Of a stretch of 46,173 nt of DNA, positions 22,045-29,928 are shown in pieces (the first letter of the stretch is position 1; every line of letters begins with the position of its first letter). This DNA is from Streptosporangiaceae bacterium (GTDB lineage Bacteria > Actinomycetota > Actinomycetes > Streptosporangiales > Streptosporangiaceae): assembly GCA_025934375.1 (NCBI GenBank), contig JAICYD010000049.1:1-46173 (forward strand). The letters run 5' to 3'. The translations under genes and the position numbers were made by a program. The notes beneath the pieces were generated by a model. That model was given only the letters and a program-made list of their open reading frames with translations. It ran no database searches and was not told where the DNA came from.

Positions 22045-24599
22045 CCGCCATCGAAGCACGGGGCGCCCGTGAGGGGAGCGCCTGGGCGGTGCCGCCAGGG
22101 CCGGCGGCACCGCCTGAGCTTTCGCTGTCGGGCGTGACGGTGCGGTTCAACGTGCTGACCGCGCTGGACAACGTGAGCCTGTCGGTCCGGCCCGGGGAGA
22201 TCGTGGCGCTGGCCGGCGAGAACGGGGCCGGGAAGACCACCCTGATCAGGTCGGTCGGCGGGGACGTGGCCCCCGTCGCCGGGGAGATCCGGCTGGGCGG
22301 GCGGGTGGTGATGTCCGACCCGGTCGCGGCCAGCCGGCTGGGGATCCGCATCGTGTGGCAGGACCTGGCGCTGTGCGACAACCTCGACGTCGCCGCGAAC
22401 GTCATGCTCGGCATCGAGCGGCGGCGGCACCTGCTGTCGGAGGTGTCGCTGCACCGGGACGCGGTCGCGCTGCTGCGGCGGCTGGGCATCCCGCTGCGCG
22501 AGACCACCACCTTGGTCCGGGCCCTGTCGGGCGGTCAGCGCCAGATGGTGGCGGTCGCCCGGGCGATGGCGCACAATCCCCGGCTGCTGCTGCTCGATGA
22601 GCCCACCGCCTCCCTCGGCGTCCGGGAATCACAGCTGGTCGAGGAGCTCATCACCCGGCTGCGCGAGCAGGGCACCACCGTGGTGCTGTCGTGTCACGAC
22701 ATCGGGCAGATGTTCCGGCTCGCGGACAAGATCGCGGTGCTGCGGCACGGGCGGCTGATCGCCGAGGTCGCCCCGTCCGAGGTGCACCCCGATGACGTGG
22801 TGGCGCTGATATCCGGGCAGAAGGTGGACTCCTCGGCGCGCCGGCAGCTGACCCGGCTGCACCGGCTGGCCGGCCGCCTGACCTCGTCGGACCCGTCCTC
22901 CAGCCTGTCGCTCATCTTGTCGGCGCTGGGCGCGGCCCTGGGCAGCGAGCGGCTGTGCATCCACCTGCCGGAGGAGTCCGCCGGCGGCGAGTCGTCCACG
23001 CTGGCCTGCGCGGCCTCCTTCGGCGTGCCCGCCCCGCTGCTGGCGGCCTGGTCACGGCTCCCGGTGGGAGCCGCCGGCGGCCCGGTGGGCCTGGCCGCGA
23101 CCGAGCGGCGCCCCGTGATCGAGGACAACATCCGGGCCGTGCCCGGGTCCTGGGCGCCGTTCGGGGACCTGGCGCGGGTGGCGCGGGTGGCGAGCTCGTG
23201 GTCGGTGCCGGTGATCGGGCCGGGCGGGCTGCTCGGCGTGATCACGGTATTCCGCTCCATGACCGGCAAGCCGCAGCGCGATGACCTGGACCTGGCCACC
23301 TTGTACGCGGGGTACGCGGCCAGCGCCATCGAGCGGGACCAGCTGCTGGAGCAGGTCACGGCGCGCAACCGGGTGCTGGAGACGATCCGCGAGGTGCTGC
23401 AGACCCTCGCGGGGGCGTTCCCGGTCGCTGGCGGGCTGTCGATCGCGCTCGACGCCGTGCGCGACGGGCTTGGCGCCGACGAGGTTGCCCTGGTGACGGC
23501 GTCCCCGGCCGCTGGCTGGGATGCCAATGGCGGGACCGCCGCCGCGGGCGTGCGGGCCTACTCGGGCGGCTTCGCCGCCATTCCCGGCTCGCTGCTCGCG
23601 GCCGCGGAGTCGGTGCTGGCCCGCGGTGAGCCGGACGGGATCGCGCTGCCGGGGCTGGCCGCCGACGCTGGACGGGTACTGTCGGTGACGTTCGCGGCCC
23701 CGGGAGGGCGCACCGTGCTGCTGGCCTGCTGGCACGAGAGCGCCGGCTCGCACGCGAACGTGGTGACCGACAGCTGGACGGACCTGGTCGAGGACGCGGC
23801 GCACAGCTTCCGGCTGGCCCTGGAGCGGGAGAGCGCCAGCGCCGCCCATGAGGAGGCGATGGCGCTGCGCCAGTCCCAGGAGATGCAGCACGCCTTCCTG
23901 CGGCGCCTGTCCCATGAGCTGCGCACGCCGCTGACCGCGATCACCGGCTACGCCTCCAGCCTGCTGCAGGAGGACGTGACCTGGGACGCCGAGTCCCAGC
24001 AGCGTTTCCTGTCCCGGATCTCCGCCGAGTCCTCTCGGCTGGGCCGGCTGGTCAACGACCTGCTGGACTTCTCCGCGATCGAGTCGGGGATCTTCCGGCT
24101 GCAAAGCGACTGGTGCGACCTGCCGCTGGTCATCGACGCGGCGGTGGCGCTGCTGCCGCCCCGCGGCGCCCCGTTCGTGGAGGTCAAGACCGCGGCTGAG
24201 CTGCCCGCGATCTGGGCCGATCATGACCGGCTGGAGCAGGTCTTCGTCAACTTGCTGGGCAACGCGCTCGGGCACAACCCGCCCGGCACCCGGGTCACGG
24301 TCACCGCCGAGGCCGCCGCGGCCGGCGCCGGGGCGCCCGCCACGGTCACGGTACGGGTGACCGACGACGGTGAGGGCATGTCCCCAGAACTGCTCACCGC
24401 GTCCGCCGCGGCGATGGCGGCGGTCCGCCGGCCCCGGCGGCGCGGCGACGCCGGGGCGGGGCTCGGGCTGTCGATCGCCCGTGGCATCGTGGCGGCGCAC
24501 GGCGGCGTGATGGATCTGGAGCAGGCTACGCGGGGCACCAGCTTCCGGATTACCCTGCCAGTGGAGCGGCCGCAGAAGGGACCAGAGGACGGTGAATGA
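22041..24599 (+). CDS. Fused sugar-type ABC ATPase - GAF - histidine kinase
   Basis: One 852-residue frame joins two systems. Residues about 25-260 form a complete ABC ATPase of the ribose/xylose importer type: Walker A GENGAGKT (59-66), Q-loop in WQDLAL (Q107), signature LSGGQ (162-166), Walker B LLLLDEP (183-188), and H-loop H219 in SCHD. Two GAF-like regions follow (about 280-430 and 440-600), linked by a helix. The C-terminus is a full histidine kinase: H625 in RRLSHELRTP, N-box NLLGNALGHN, DDGEGM, and GAGLGLSI. There are no membrane helices, so it is cytoplasmic. GTG 22041 overlaps the MMPL stop; the response-regulator gene overlaps its end by 8 bases. The ABC half closely resembles the ATPase encoded downstream. 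It may dock on the sugar permease and report transport or ATP state to its regulator. The domain calls are firm; the mechanism is inference. Confidence 0.92.
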   Translation: MTAIEARGAREGSAWAVPPGPAAPPELSLSGVTVRFNVLTALDNVSLSVRPGEIVALAGENGAGKTTLIRSVGGDVAPVAGEIRLGGRVVMSDPVAASRLGIRIVWQDLALCDNLDVAANVMLGIERRRHLLSEVSLHRDAVALLRRLGIPLRETTTLVRALSGGQRQMVAVARAMAHNPRLLLLDEPTASLGVRESQLVEELITRLREQGTTVVLSCHDIGQMFRLADKIAVLRHGRLIAEVAPSEVHPDDVVALISGQKVDSSARRQLTRLHRLAGRLTSSDPSSSLSLILSALGAALGSERLCIHLPEESAGGESSTLACAASFGVPAPLLAAWSRLPVGAAGGPVGLAATERRPVIEDNIRAVPGSWAPFGDLARVARVASSWSVPVIGPGGLLGVITVFRSMTGKPQRDDLDLATLYAGYAASAIERDQLLEQVTARNRVLETIREVLQTLAGAFPVAGGLSIALDAVRDGLGADEVALVTASPAAGWDANGGTAAAGVRAYSGGFAAIPGSLLAAAESVLARGEPDGIALPGLAADAGRVLSVTFAAPGGRTVLLACWHESAGSHANVVTDSWTDLVEDAAHSFRLALERESASAAHEEAMALRQSQEMQHAFLRRLSHELRTPLTAITGYASSLLQEDVTWDAESQQRFLSRISAESSRLGRLVNDLLDFSAIESGIFRLQSDWCDLPLVIDAAVALLPPRGAPFVEVKTAAELPAIWADHDRLEQVFVNLLGNALGHNPPGTRVTVTAEAAAAGAGAPATVTVRVTDDGEGMSPELLTASAAAMAAVRRPRRRGDAGAGLGLSIARGIVAAHGGVMDLEQATRGTSFRITLPVERPQKGPEDGE
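22085..22114 (+). promoter_or_regulatory. Perfect 12-bp RNA hairpin near the 5' end of the ABC-kinase gene
   Basis: GGCGGTGCCGCC, loop AGGGCC, GGCGGCACCGCC. The stem begins 45 bases inside the coding sequence and encodes the Pro/Gly/Ala-rich leader before the ABC domain. It could slow ribosomes at, or attenuate transcription of, the ABC-kinase gene relative to the MMPL gene; no direct evidence is visible. Confidence 0.4.
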
Positions 24600-25326
24600 C
24601 AGCGTGAGCGCCGCGGGGGGCATGCCGACGAAGGTCCTCATCGTCGAGGACGACCCCAACATCGTGGACCTCATCCGGTCCAACCTCGCCGTTCGCGGCT
24701 TCGACACGGTGGTCTCCACCGACGGCGCGAAGGTGCTGGCCCAGCTGGACACCGAGCAGCCCGACATGGTGCTGCTGGACCTGATGCTGCCGGAGGCGGA
24801 CGGGTTCGAGCTGTGCCGCCAGATCCGCGAGCGGTCGCCGGTGGCGATCATCGTGGTATCGGCCCGCGGCGGGGAGCGAGACAAGGTCACCGCGCTGAAC
24901 ATGGGCGCCGACGACTACATGACCAAGCCGTTCGGAATCGAGGAGCTGCTGGCCAGGATCCTGGCCACCTTGCGGCGGACCCGGCCCGCCGCGGTCGCCG
25001 GGGACGTGGCCGGGGCCGTGGCGCCGACGGTCATCGACATCGGTGACATCCGGGTGGACCTGGCCAGCCAGCAGGTCCGGCTGGCCGGGCAGAAAGTGCA
25101 CCTGACCCCGACCGAGTTCGCGTTGCTGCGCGAGCTGGCGGTGCACCGGGGCAAGCTGCTGTCCAGCGCGCACCTGCTGCGCCGGGTATGGGGCCACGGG
25201 TATGAGACCGAGACCGAATATGTCCGCGTCTATATCCGGCGGCTGCGGGCCAAGCTGGAGCCGCCGGGCAGCACGCCGCTGATCGTCACCCAGCCCCGCG
25301 CCGGGTACCGCATCCCCGCGGAGTGA
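24592..25326 (+). CDS. OmpR/PhoB-family response regulator
   Basis: The product (244 residues from GTG 24592) has a receiver domain with IVEDD, phospho-acceptor D63 in VLLDLMLPEADGF and K112 in MTKPFG. An OmpR-type winged helix follows: HLTPTEFALLRELAVHRGKL, RRVWGHGYETETEYVRVYIR and the wing QPRAGYRIPAE. It is encoded immediately after the ABC-kinase and overlaps it by 8 bases, so it is the evident partner. GTG at 24604 or ATG at 24622 are alternative starts that would only remove the leader. Its likely target is the sugar importer operon starting 290 bp downstream. The resemblance to KdpE is family-level only. Confidence 0.93.
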   Translation: MNDSVSAAGGMPTKVLIVEDDPNIVDLIRSNLAVRGFDTVVSTDGAKVLAQLDTEQPDMVLLDLMLPEADGFELCRQIRERSPVAIIVVSARGGERDKVTALNMGADDYMTKPFGIEELLARILATLRRTRPAAVAGDVAGAVAPTVIDIGDIRVDLASQQVRLAGQKVHLTPTEFALLRELAVHRGKLLSSAHLLRRVWGHGYETETEYVRVYIRRLRAKLEPPGSTPLIVTQPRAGYRIPAE

Positions 25327-25615
25327 CGACCTCCGGCGACGCGCCTTACACCCCTGTCGTGCTGGTCACATCGACGCCCGTATAGTTGCGCCGTGACTCA
25401 TGACCGTTCGCGCACCGTAGCAGGCCATCGCTCCCGGCATGCATTCACGCTTTTTTAACGGAATTTACGATCATGTTAACTGGTGCGTTTCCAGGCTCGG
25501 TCCTACGCTCATGACGAAGTTACCGGTCTTCAAGTGACCGGCATGTGCGGATTTGACTACCACATGCCCGCACAGGGCCTGGACATGTCACGGCATATTA
25601 AAGCGAGGTATATTC
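25327..25615 (+). promoter_or_regulatory. 289-bp control region of the sugar importer
   Basis: There is no gene here. The region is more AT-rich than average. It contains TATAGT (25381-25386) as a possible -10, the octamer CTCATGAC twice (25397-25404 and 25508-25515), a T6 run near 25451-25456, and ACCGG half-sites flanking CAAGTG (about 25522-25540). These could be direct repeats for the OmpR-type regulator. A TTGACT at 25553 has no well-spaced -10 partner. Confidence 0.4.
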
Positions 25616-26881
25616 GTGGCTTATGTAACGAAAAGGACAACAAAGAGAGCGGGGCTGGCCGTCGCTGGCGTCAGCGCCGCTCTTCTCATAGCGGCCTGCA
25701 GCTCAAGCACGAGCTCTAGCACCAGTGCCGCCACCAACCCGACGAGCGCGCCGGCCACCAGCGCCTCGTCCTCCGCGAGTGCCAGCGCCAGCGCGCCGGC
25801 GCTCTCCGTGAGCGACATCACGCCGGACTTCACCGCGCTGAGCCAGCTCACCTCGCTAGCCTCGGCCGGCAAGGGCAGCGTGGCGGTCATCCTCCCGGAC
25901 ACCACGTCCTCCACCCGGTGGCAAGAGTTCGACGCGCCCTACATCAAGGCCGCGTTCAAGGCGGCCGGCCTGTCGGATGCCGACCTGACCGTGCAGAACG
26001 CGCTGGGCAGCGACCAGACGCAAAAGAGCATGGCCGAGTCGGCCATCACCAAGGGCGCCAGCGTGCTGGTCATCACGCCGCTCGACTCCGGCACCGGCGC
26101 CGCCATCGAGCAGGCCGCCAAGGCGGCCGGCGTGGCGGTCATCGACTACGACCGGCTGACCCTCGGCGGCACCCGCGGCTACTACGTCAGCTTCGACAAC
26201 GTCAAGGTGGGCACCGTCATGGGCCAGGGCTTCACGCAGTGCGTGAAGGACTGGAGCGTCAAGAGCCCGAACGTCATCGTGATGAAGGGCGCGCCCACCG
26301 ACAACAACGCGACCCTGTTCGCCCAGGGCTACCTGGGCGTGCTGAACCCGATGTTCTCGGCCGGCACGTACAAGGACGTCAGCAACCCGCCCGGATCCTG
26401 GGACCCGCCGACGTCGCTGAGTGAGTTCCAGCAGCAGTACACCGCGCACAAGAACATCAACTCGGCGCTGATCCCGAACGACGCCAACGCCGCGGCGATC
26501 ATCCACTACCTGCAGAACCAGGGCATCAAGCCCAAGACGTTCCCGACCACCGGTCAGGACGCGTCGCTGGCTGGCCTGCAGAACATCCTGGCCGGCTACC
26601 AGTGCGGCACCGTGTACAAGCCGATCTACTTCGAGGCGGGCGCCACCGCCGCGCTGGCGATGTACCTGCGGGCCGGGCAGACCCCGCCGGCCTCGCTCGT
26701 CAACGGCTCCGTGCAAGACAGCCAGGCCAAGGTCGCCGTTCCGTCCGTGCTCGCCAACCCGATGTGGGTTACCCCGGCGAACATGAACGACACGGTCATC
26801 AAGGACAAGTTCGTGCCGGCAGCTCAGCTCTGCGCGGGCCAGTACGCGGCAGCGTGCAAGGCCGCGGGGATCACTGCGTAG
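25616..26881 (+). CDS. Sugar ABC transporter substrate-binding lipoprotein
   Basis: A 421-residue lipoprotein precursor: basic N-terminus, hydrophobic stretch, and lipobox LLIAAC with the acylated cysteine at residue 28. A Ser/Ala/Thr-rich linker to about residue 80 leads to a type I periplasmic-binding fold like XylF/ChvE, with GSVAVILPDTTSSTRWQEFD, KGASVLVITPLDSGTGAAIE and GVAVIDYDRL. It would capture a pentose or other monosaccharide outside the membrane and deliver it to the downstream permease. GTG at 25616 is chosen because GCGAGG lies 8 bp upstream and it begins directly at the signal peptide; an earlier TTG in frame gives an implausible leader. The stop is 3 bp before the ATPase start. 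The exact sugar is unknown. Confidence 0.92.
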   Translation: MAYVTKRTTKRAGLAVAGVSAALLIAACSSSTSSSTSAATNPTSAPATSASSSASASASAPALSVSDITPDFTALSQLTSLASAGKGSVAVILPDTTSSTRWQEFDAPYIKAAFKAAGLSDADLTVQNALGSDQTQKSMAESAITKGASVLVITPLDSGTGAAIEQAAKAAGVAVIDYDRLTLGGTRGYYVSFDNVKVGTVMGQGFTQCVKDWSVKSPNVIVMKGAPTDNNATLFAQGYLGVLNPMFSAGTYKDVSNPPGSWDPPTSLSEFQQQYTAHKNINSALIPNDANAAAIIHYLQNQGIKPKTFPTTGQDASLAGLQNILAGYQCGTVYKPIYFEAGATAALAMYLRAGQTPPASLVNGSVQDSQAKVAVPSVLANPMWVTPANMNDTVIKDKFVPAAQLCAGQYAAACKAAGITA

Positions 26882-26884
26882 CTG

Positions 26885-27706
26885 ATGGTCGCGGACAACG
26901 CACCCGCGCAGGCGCAGCAGCCTCTGCTGCGCCTGCGCGGCGTTAGCAAGACATTCGGGCCCGTTCAGGCCCTGACTGGCATCGACCTCGACATCCCCGC
27001 CGGGCAGGTGACCGCCCTGGTCGGCGACAACGGCGCGGGCAAGTCCACGCTGATCAAGACGATCGCGGGGATCTGGGAGCCAGCCGCTGGCCAGATCATC
27101 TGGCAGGGCAAGCCGGTGCACTTCCGGTCTCCCAAGGACGCCACCGATATCGGGATCGCCACGGTCTACCAGGACCTCGCGCTCGCCGACAACCTCGACA
27201 TCGTGCAGAACATGCTGCTCGGGCACGAGGTACTGCGGCACGGCCTGCTCGATGAGATCACGATGGAGCAGACCGCCAAGCAGACGCTGGCCGAGATGCG
27301 GGTCACCACCGTGCGCAACATCCGCCAGCCGGTCGGCTCGCTGTCGGGCGGGCAGCGGCAGGCGATCGCGGTCGCCAAGGCCGTGATGCTCAACGCCAAG
27401 CTGGTCATCATGGACGAGCCGACGGCCGCGCTGGGCGTGTCCCAGACCGCCCTGGTGCTCGAGATCATCACCAACCTGGCCAGCCAGGGCATCGCGGTGC
27501 TGGTGATCTCGCATAACCTGATCGATGTCTTCAAGGTGGCGGACCGGCTGGCGGTGCTGTACCTGGGCCGCATGGCCACCGCGGGCCCGGTCGCGAACTA
27601 CGACACGGCGTCGGCGGTGCACTGGATGACCACCGGCACGGGCCCCAGCGGCAATGGCTCGGCCGCGCGCAACGATGCGGGCCTCGGAGGGTTGAGCGAT
27701 GGCTAA
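26885..27706 (+). CDS. Sugar ABC transporter ATPase (single domain)
   Basis: A 273-residue importer ATPase with Walker A GDNGAGKS, Q-loop in VYQDLALADN, signature LSGGQRQ, Walker B LVIMDEPTAAL and H-loop VISHN. Xylose and ribose importers usually use a duplicated ATPase of about 500 residues; this single-domain form resembles FrcA-like subunits. The ABC domain of the upstream histidine kinase shares long blocks with it (QDLAL-x-DNLD-x-x-x-N-x-x-LG, DEPTA-x-LGV). The start lies 3 bp after the binding-protein gene and the end overlaps the permease start by 8 bases. As a single-domain protein it would act as a homodimer, or could in principle pair with the kinase's ABC domain. Confidence 0.93.
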   Translation: MVADNAPAQAQQPLLRLRGVSKTFGPVQALTGIDLDIPAGQVTALVGDNGAGKSTLIKTIAGIWEPAAGQIIWQGKPVHFRSPKDATDIGIATVYQDLALADNLDIVQNMLLGHEVLRHGLLDEITMEQTAKQTLAEMRVTTVRNIRQPVGSLSGGQRQAIAVAKAVMLNAKLVIMDEPTAALGVSQTALVLEIITNLASQGIAVLVISHNLIDVFKVADRLAVLYLGRMATAGPVANYDTASAVHWMTTGTGPSGNGSAARNDAGLGGLSDG

Positions 27707-28976
27707 TCTCAGGGAACCGGACGAGATCATCGCCGCGTCCAACGCGGACGCGTCGGCGGAGCTGCTGGCCAACTCGGTCGGCGACTACGCCCGGATCTGG
27801 AGCAGGCGGATCCGCAGCGGCGAGAGCGGCGCGCTGCCGGTCATTATCGGCCTGATCGCGATCGTCATCTTCTTCTGGGTCAAGAGCCCGTCGTTCATGA
27901 CTCCGGGCAACCTGGTCAACCTGATGACGCAGTCGGCCTTCATCATCACGCTCGGCATGGCCGAGATCTTCGTGCTGTTGCTGGGCGACATTGACCTCGC
28001 GGCCGGGTTCACCGCCGCCTGCGGCGCGGTCATCGCCTTGTGGATGCTCGCGCTCGGCGACCCCTGGTGGGCCTCGGTCATCGTCGCGCTCATCGCCTGC
28101 GCCGCCTACGGGGCGCTGCAGGGGACGATCACCGCGCGACTCGGGTTGCCATCGTTCGTGGTGACGCTGGCCGGCCAGCTCGGCCTGTCCGGCCTGCTGC
28201 TGTACCTGGTCGCCCGGACCGGCAGCATCGGCACCGGCGGCGTGATCCCCCTGCACGACAAGGTGATCAACGGCATCGAGGGCAGCCAGCTCAGCGGGCC
28301 GGTGACCTGGATCGTGATGATCGTCATCGCGGTGCTCGCGGCGGCGGTGATCTTCTTCGGGGACTTCCGCCGCAGATCCAGCGGCCTGGTCGCGCCGCCG
28401 GTGTCCATCACGGCGCTGAAGATGCTCGCCATCATCGCCGCGTGCCTGATCGTCGCGTACGTCGCGAACCTCAACCGGGGCCGCCTCATCGTGATCAAGG
28501 GCATGCCGTGGGCTGTGCTCGTGGTGCTCGCCATCCTCGCGATCTGGACGATGCTGCTGGGGCGGACCCGCTTCGGCCGGTACGTCTACGCGATCGGCGG
28601 CAACGCCGAGGCGGCCCGGCGGGCCGGCATCAACGTCAACCGCATCCGCACGATCGCGTTCACGCTGTGCGGGCTGACGGCGGGCATGACCGGCATCATC
28701 TACGCCTCGTACCTGGGGTCGATCTCCACCGGCGTCAACGGCGGGCAGAACGTGCTCAACGCCGTGGCGGCGGCCGTCATCGGCGGGACCAGCCTGTTCG
28801 GCGGGCGCGGCAAGATGCTGCACGCCGTGCTCGGCGGCCTCGTGGTGGGCGTCATCTACAACGGCCTGGAACTGCTCGGCTTGTCCGCGTCCGCGCAGCT
28901 GATGTGGACGGCGCTGGTGCTGCTGGCCGCGGTGATCGTCGACCGCCTGACCCGGCGCGGCCAGGTCGCCCGGTAA
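27699..28976 (+). CDS. Sugar ABC transporter permease (XylH/RbsC type)
   Basis: The 425-residue permease has about ten predicted membrane helices, with family motifs SPSFMTPGNLVNLMTQSAFI near the start, MAEIFVLLLGDIDLAAGFTA, and the cytoplasmic coupling region RTRFGRYVYAIGGNAEAARR followed by AGINVNRI. The late GGTSLFGGRGKMLHAVLGGL motif is typical of the BPD_transp_2 monosaccharide group. The length and the extra loop near residues 180-240 fit XylH rather than the shorter RbsC. It closes the operon that contains the binding protein and ATPase. The N-terminal 45 residues are soluble, slightly longer than usual, and could offer an interaction surface. Confidence 0.93.
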   Translation: MANLREPDEIIAASNADASAELLANSVGDYARIWSRRIRSGESGALPVIIGLIAIVIFFWVKSPSFMTPGNLVNLMTQSAFIITLGMAEIFVLLLGDIDLAAGFTAACGAVIALWMLALGDPWWASVIVALIACAAYGALQGTITARLGLPSFVVTLAGQLGLSGLLLYLVARTGSIGTGGVIPLHDKVINGIEGSQLSGPVTWIVMIVIAVLAAAVIFFGDFRRRSSGLVAPPVSITALKMLAIIAACLIVAYVANLNRGRLIVIKGMPWAVLVVLAILAIWTMLLGRTRFGRYVYAIGGNAEAARRAGINVNRIRTIAFTLCGLTAGMTGIIYASYLGSISTGVNGGQNVLNAVAAAVIGGTSLFGGRGKMLHAVLGGLVVGVIYNGLELLGLSASAQLMWTALVLLAAVIVDRLTRRGQVAR

Positions 28977-28988
28977 TCGGGCCGCCCC

Positions 28989-28994
28989 GATAAT
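28989..28994 (+). promoter_or_regulatory. Candidate leaderless -10 (GATAAT) before the 29002 gene
   Basis: A near-consensus GATAAT ends 7 bp before the GTG at 29002, just after the permease stop. This is the clearest -10 in the window and implies transcription starting at the GTG. Confidence 0.55.
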
Positions 28995-29001
28995 GTGAGG
29001 C

Positions 29002-29877
29002 GTGGCAGATAGCAGCCTGGTGGGGCGGCGCGCCAGAAGGCGCGCCGTCCACCAGTGCGTTGGGGGCGGGCTCGCCGAGCTCGTCCCCGACTTGTCCCGG
29101 GCGGGCAACTGGCTGCTGTTCATCGAGGGGGTCCCGCAAAGCCAGGTGGACCTCGACGACCCGGCCTTCCTGGACTTCGAGTACGTCCGCCGGATCGGGC
29201 ACGCCATCGACGTGGCGTTCCCGCAGGGCGCGCCGCTGCGGGCACTGCACCTGGGCGGCGGGGCGATGACGCTGCCGCGGTACATCGCGGTCACCCGGCG
29301 CGGCTCGGCCCAGGTCGTCGCGGAGACCGACACCGCCCTCACCGAGCTCGTCCGCGCTCACCTGCCACTGCCCGGTTCACGGGTCAGCGGCGGGCGCATC
29401 CGGGTCCGCGCGCAAGACGCCAGGAAGGTCCTCGAGTCGGCCCGCCCGCGCGGCTATGACCTCGTGGTCAGCGACGTGTTCGCGGGCGCGCGGACCCCGT
29501 TCCACATGACCACGGCGCAGTGCGCGGACGCGGCGCGGCGCGCACTGCGCGAGGACGGGATCTACGCGGTCAACGTGGCCGACGGTCCTCCCCTGGCGCA
29601 TGCCCGCTCCCAGGTGGCGACCATTTCCTCGGTGTTCCCCGAGGCGGTCATGATCGCCGAGCCTGGCGTGCTGCGCGGGCGGCGGACCGGCAACCTGGTC
29701 CTGATCGCGGGCACCCGGCCGCTGCCGGTCACCAAGCTGCGGCGGCTGGCGGCCGCCGACCCGTTCCCGGCCCGGGTGATCGATGGCACAGAACTCGCCA
29801 AGTTCGCCTCAGGTGCCACACCGGTCACCGACGCCGACGGCCTGCCTGCGCAGATGCCGCAGGCAACAGACTGGTAA
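29002..29877 (+). CDS. Spermidine-synthase-like methyltransferase-fold protein
   Basis: A 291-residue Rossmann-fold protein of the spermidine-synthase group. The nucleotide-binding motif is LRALHLGGGAMTLPRYIA, the acidic residue after strand 2 is in VAETDTALTELV, and RVRAQDARKVL with GYDLVVSDVFAGARTPFHM covers the aspartate/DxF region. Actinobacteria carry many such 'fused MFS/spermidine synthase' relatives, most of unproven activity. Here the membrane part is absent and the N-terminus is short. The GTG at 29002 follows a leaderless-type GATAAT. It is not clearly linked to the importer upstream. An aminopropyl- or methyltransferase role is possible. Confidence 0.75.
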   Translation: MADSSLVGRRARRRAVHQCVGGGLAELVPDLSRAGNWLLFIEGVPQSQVDLDDPAFLDFEYVRRIGHAIDVAFPQGAPLRALHLGGGAMTLPRYIAVTRRGSAQVVAETDTALTELVRAHLPLPGSRVSGGRIRVRAQDARKVLESARPRGYDLVVSDVFAGARTPFHMTTAQCADAARRALREDGIYAVNVADGPPLAHARSQVATISSVFPEAVMIAEPGVLRGRRTGNLVLIAGTRPLPVTKLRRLAAADPFPARVIDGTELAKFASGATPVTDADGLPAQMPQATDW

Positions 29878-29916
29878 CACACCCAGTTCGGGTATTGAGC
29901 GGCCCCCTGGTGCGTT

Positions 29917-29922
29917 TAACCT
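29917..29922 (+). promoter_or_regulatory. Candidate leaderless -10 (TAACCT) for the DUF2510 gene
   Basis: TAACCT ends 6 bp before the ATG at 29929, in a 51-bp gap. The same hexamer and spacing occur before the gene at 41999. Confidence 0.45.
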
Positions 29923-29928
29923 GTCGGC

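Noticed and set aside
25553..25615. Earlier TTG start for the sugar-binding lipoprotein
   Set aside because: It adds 21 residues before an intact signal peptide and lacks a ribosome-binding site, whereas GTG 25616 has GCGAGG at good spacing.
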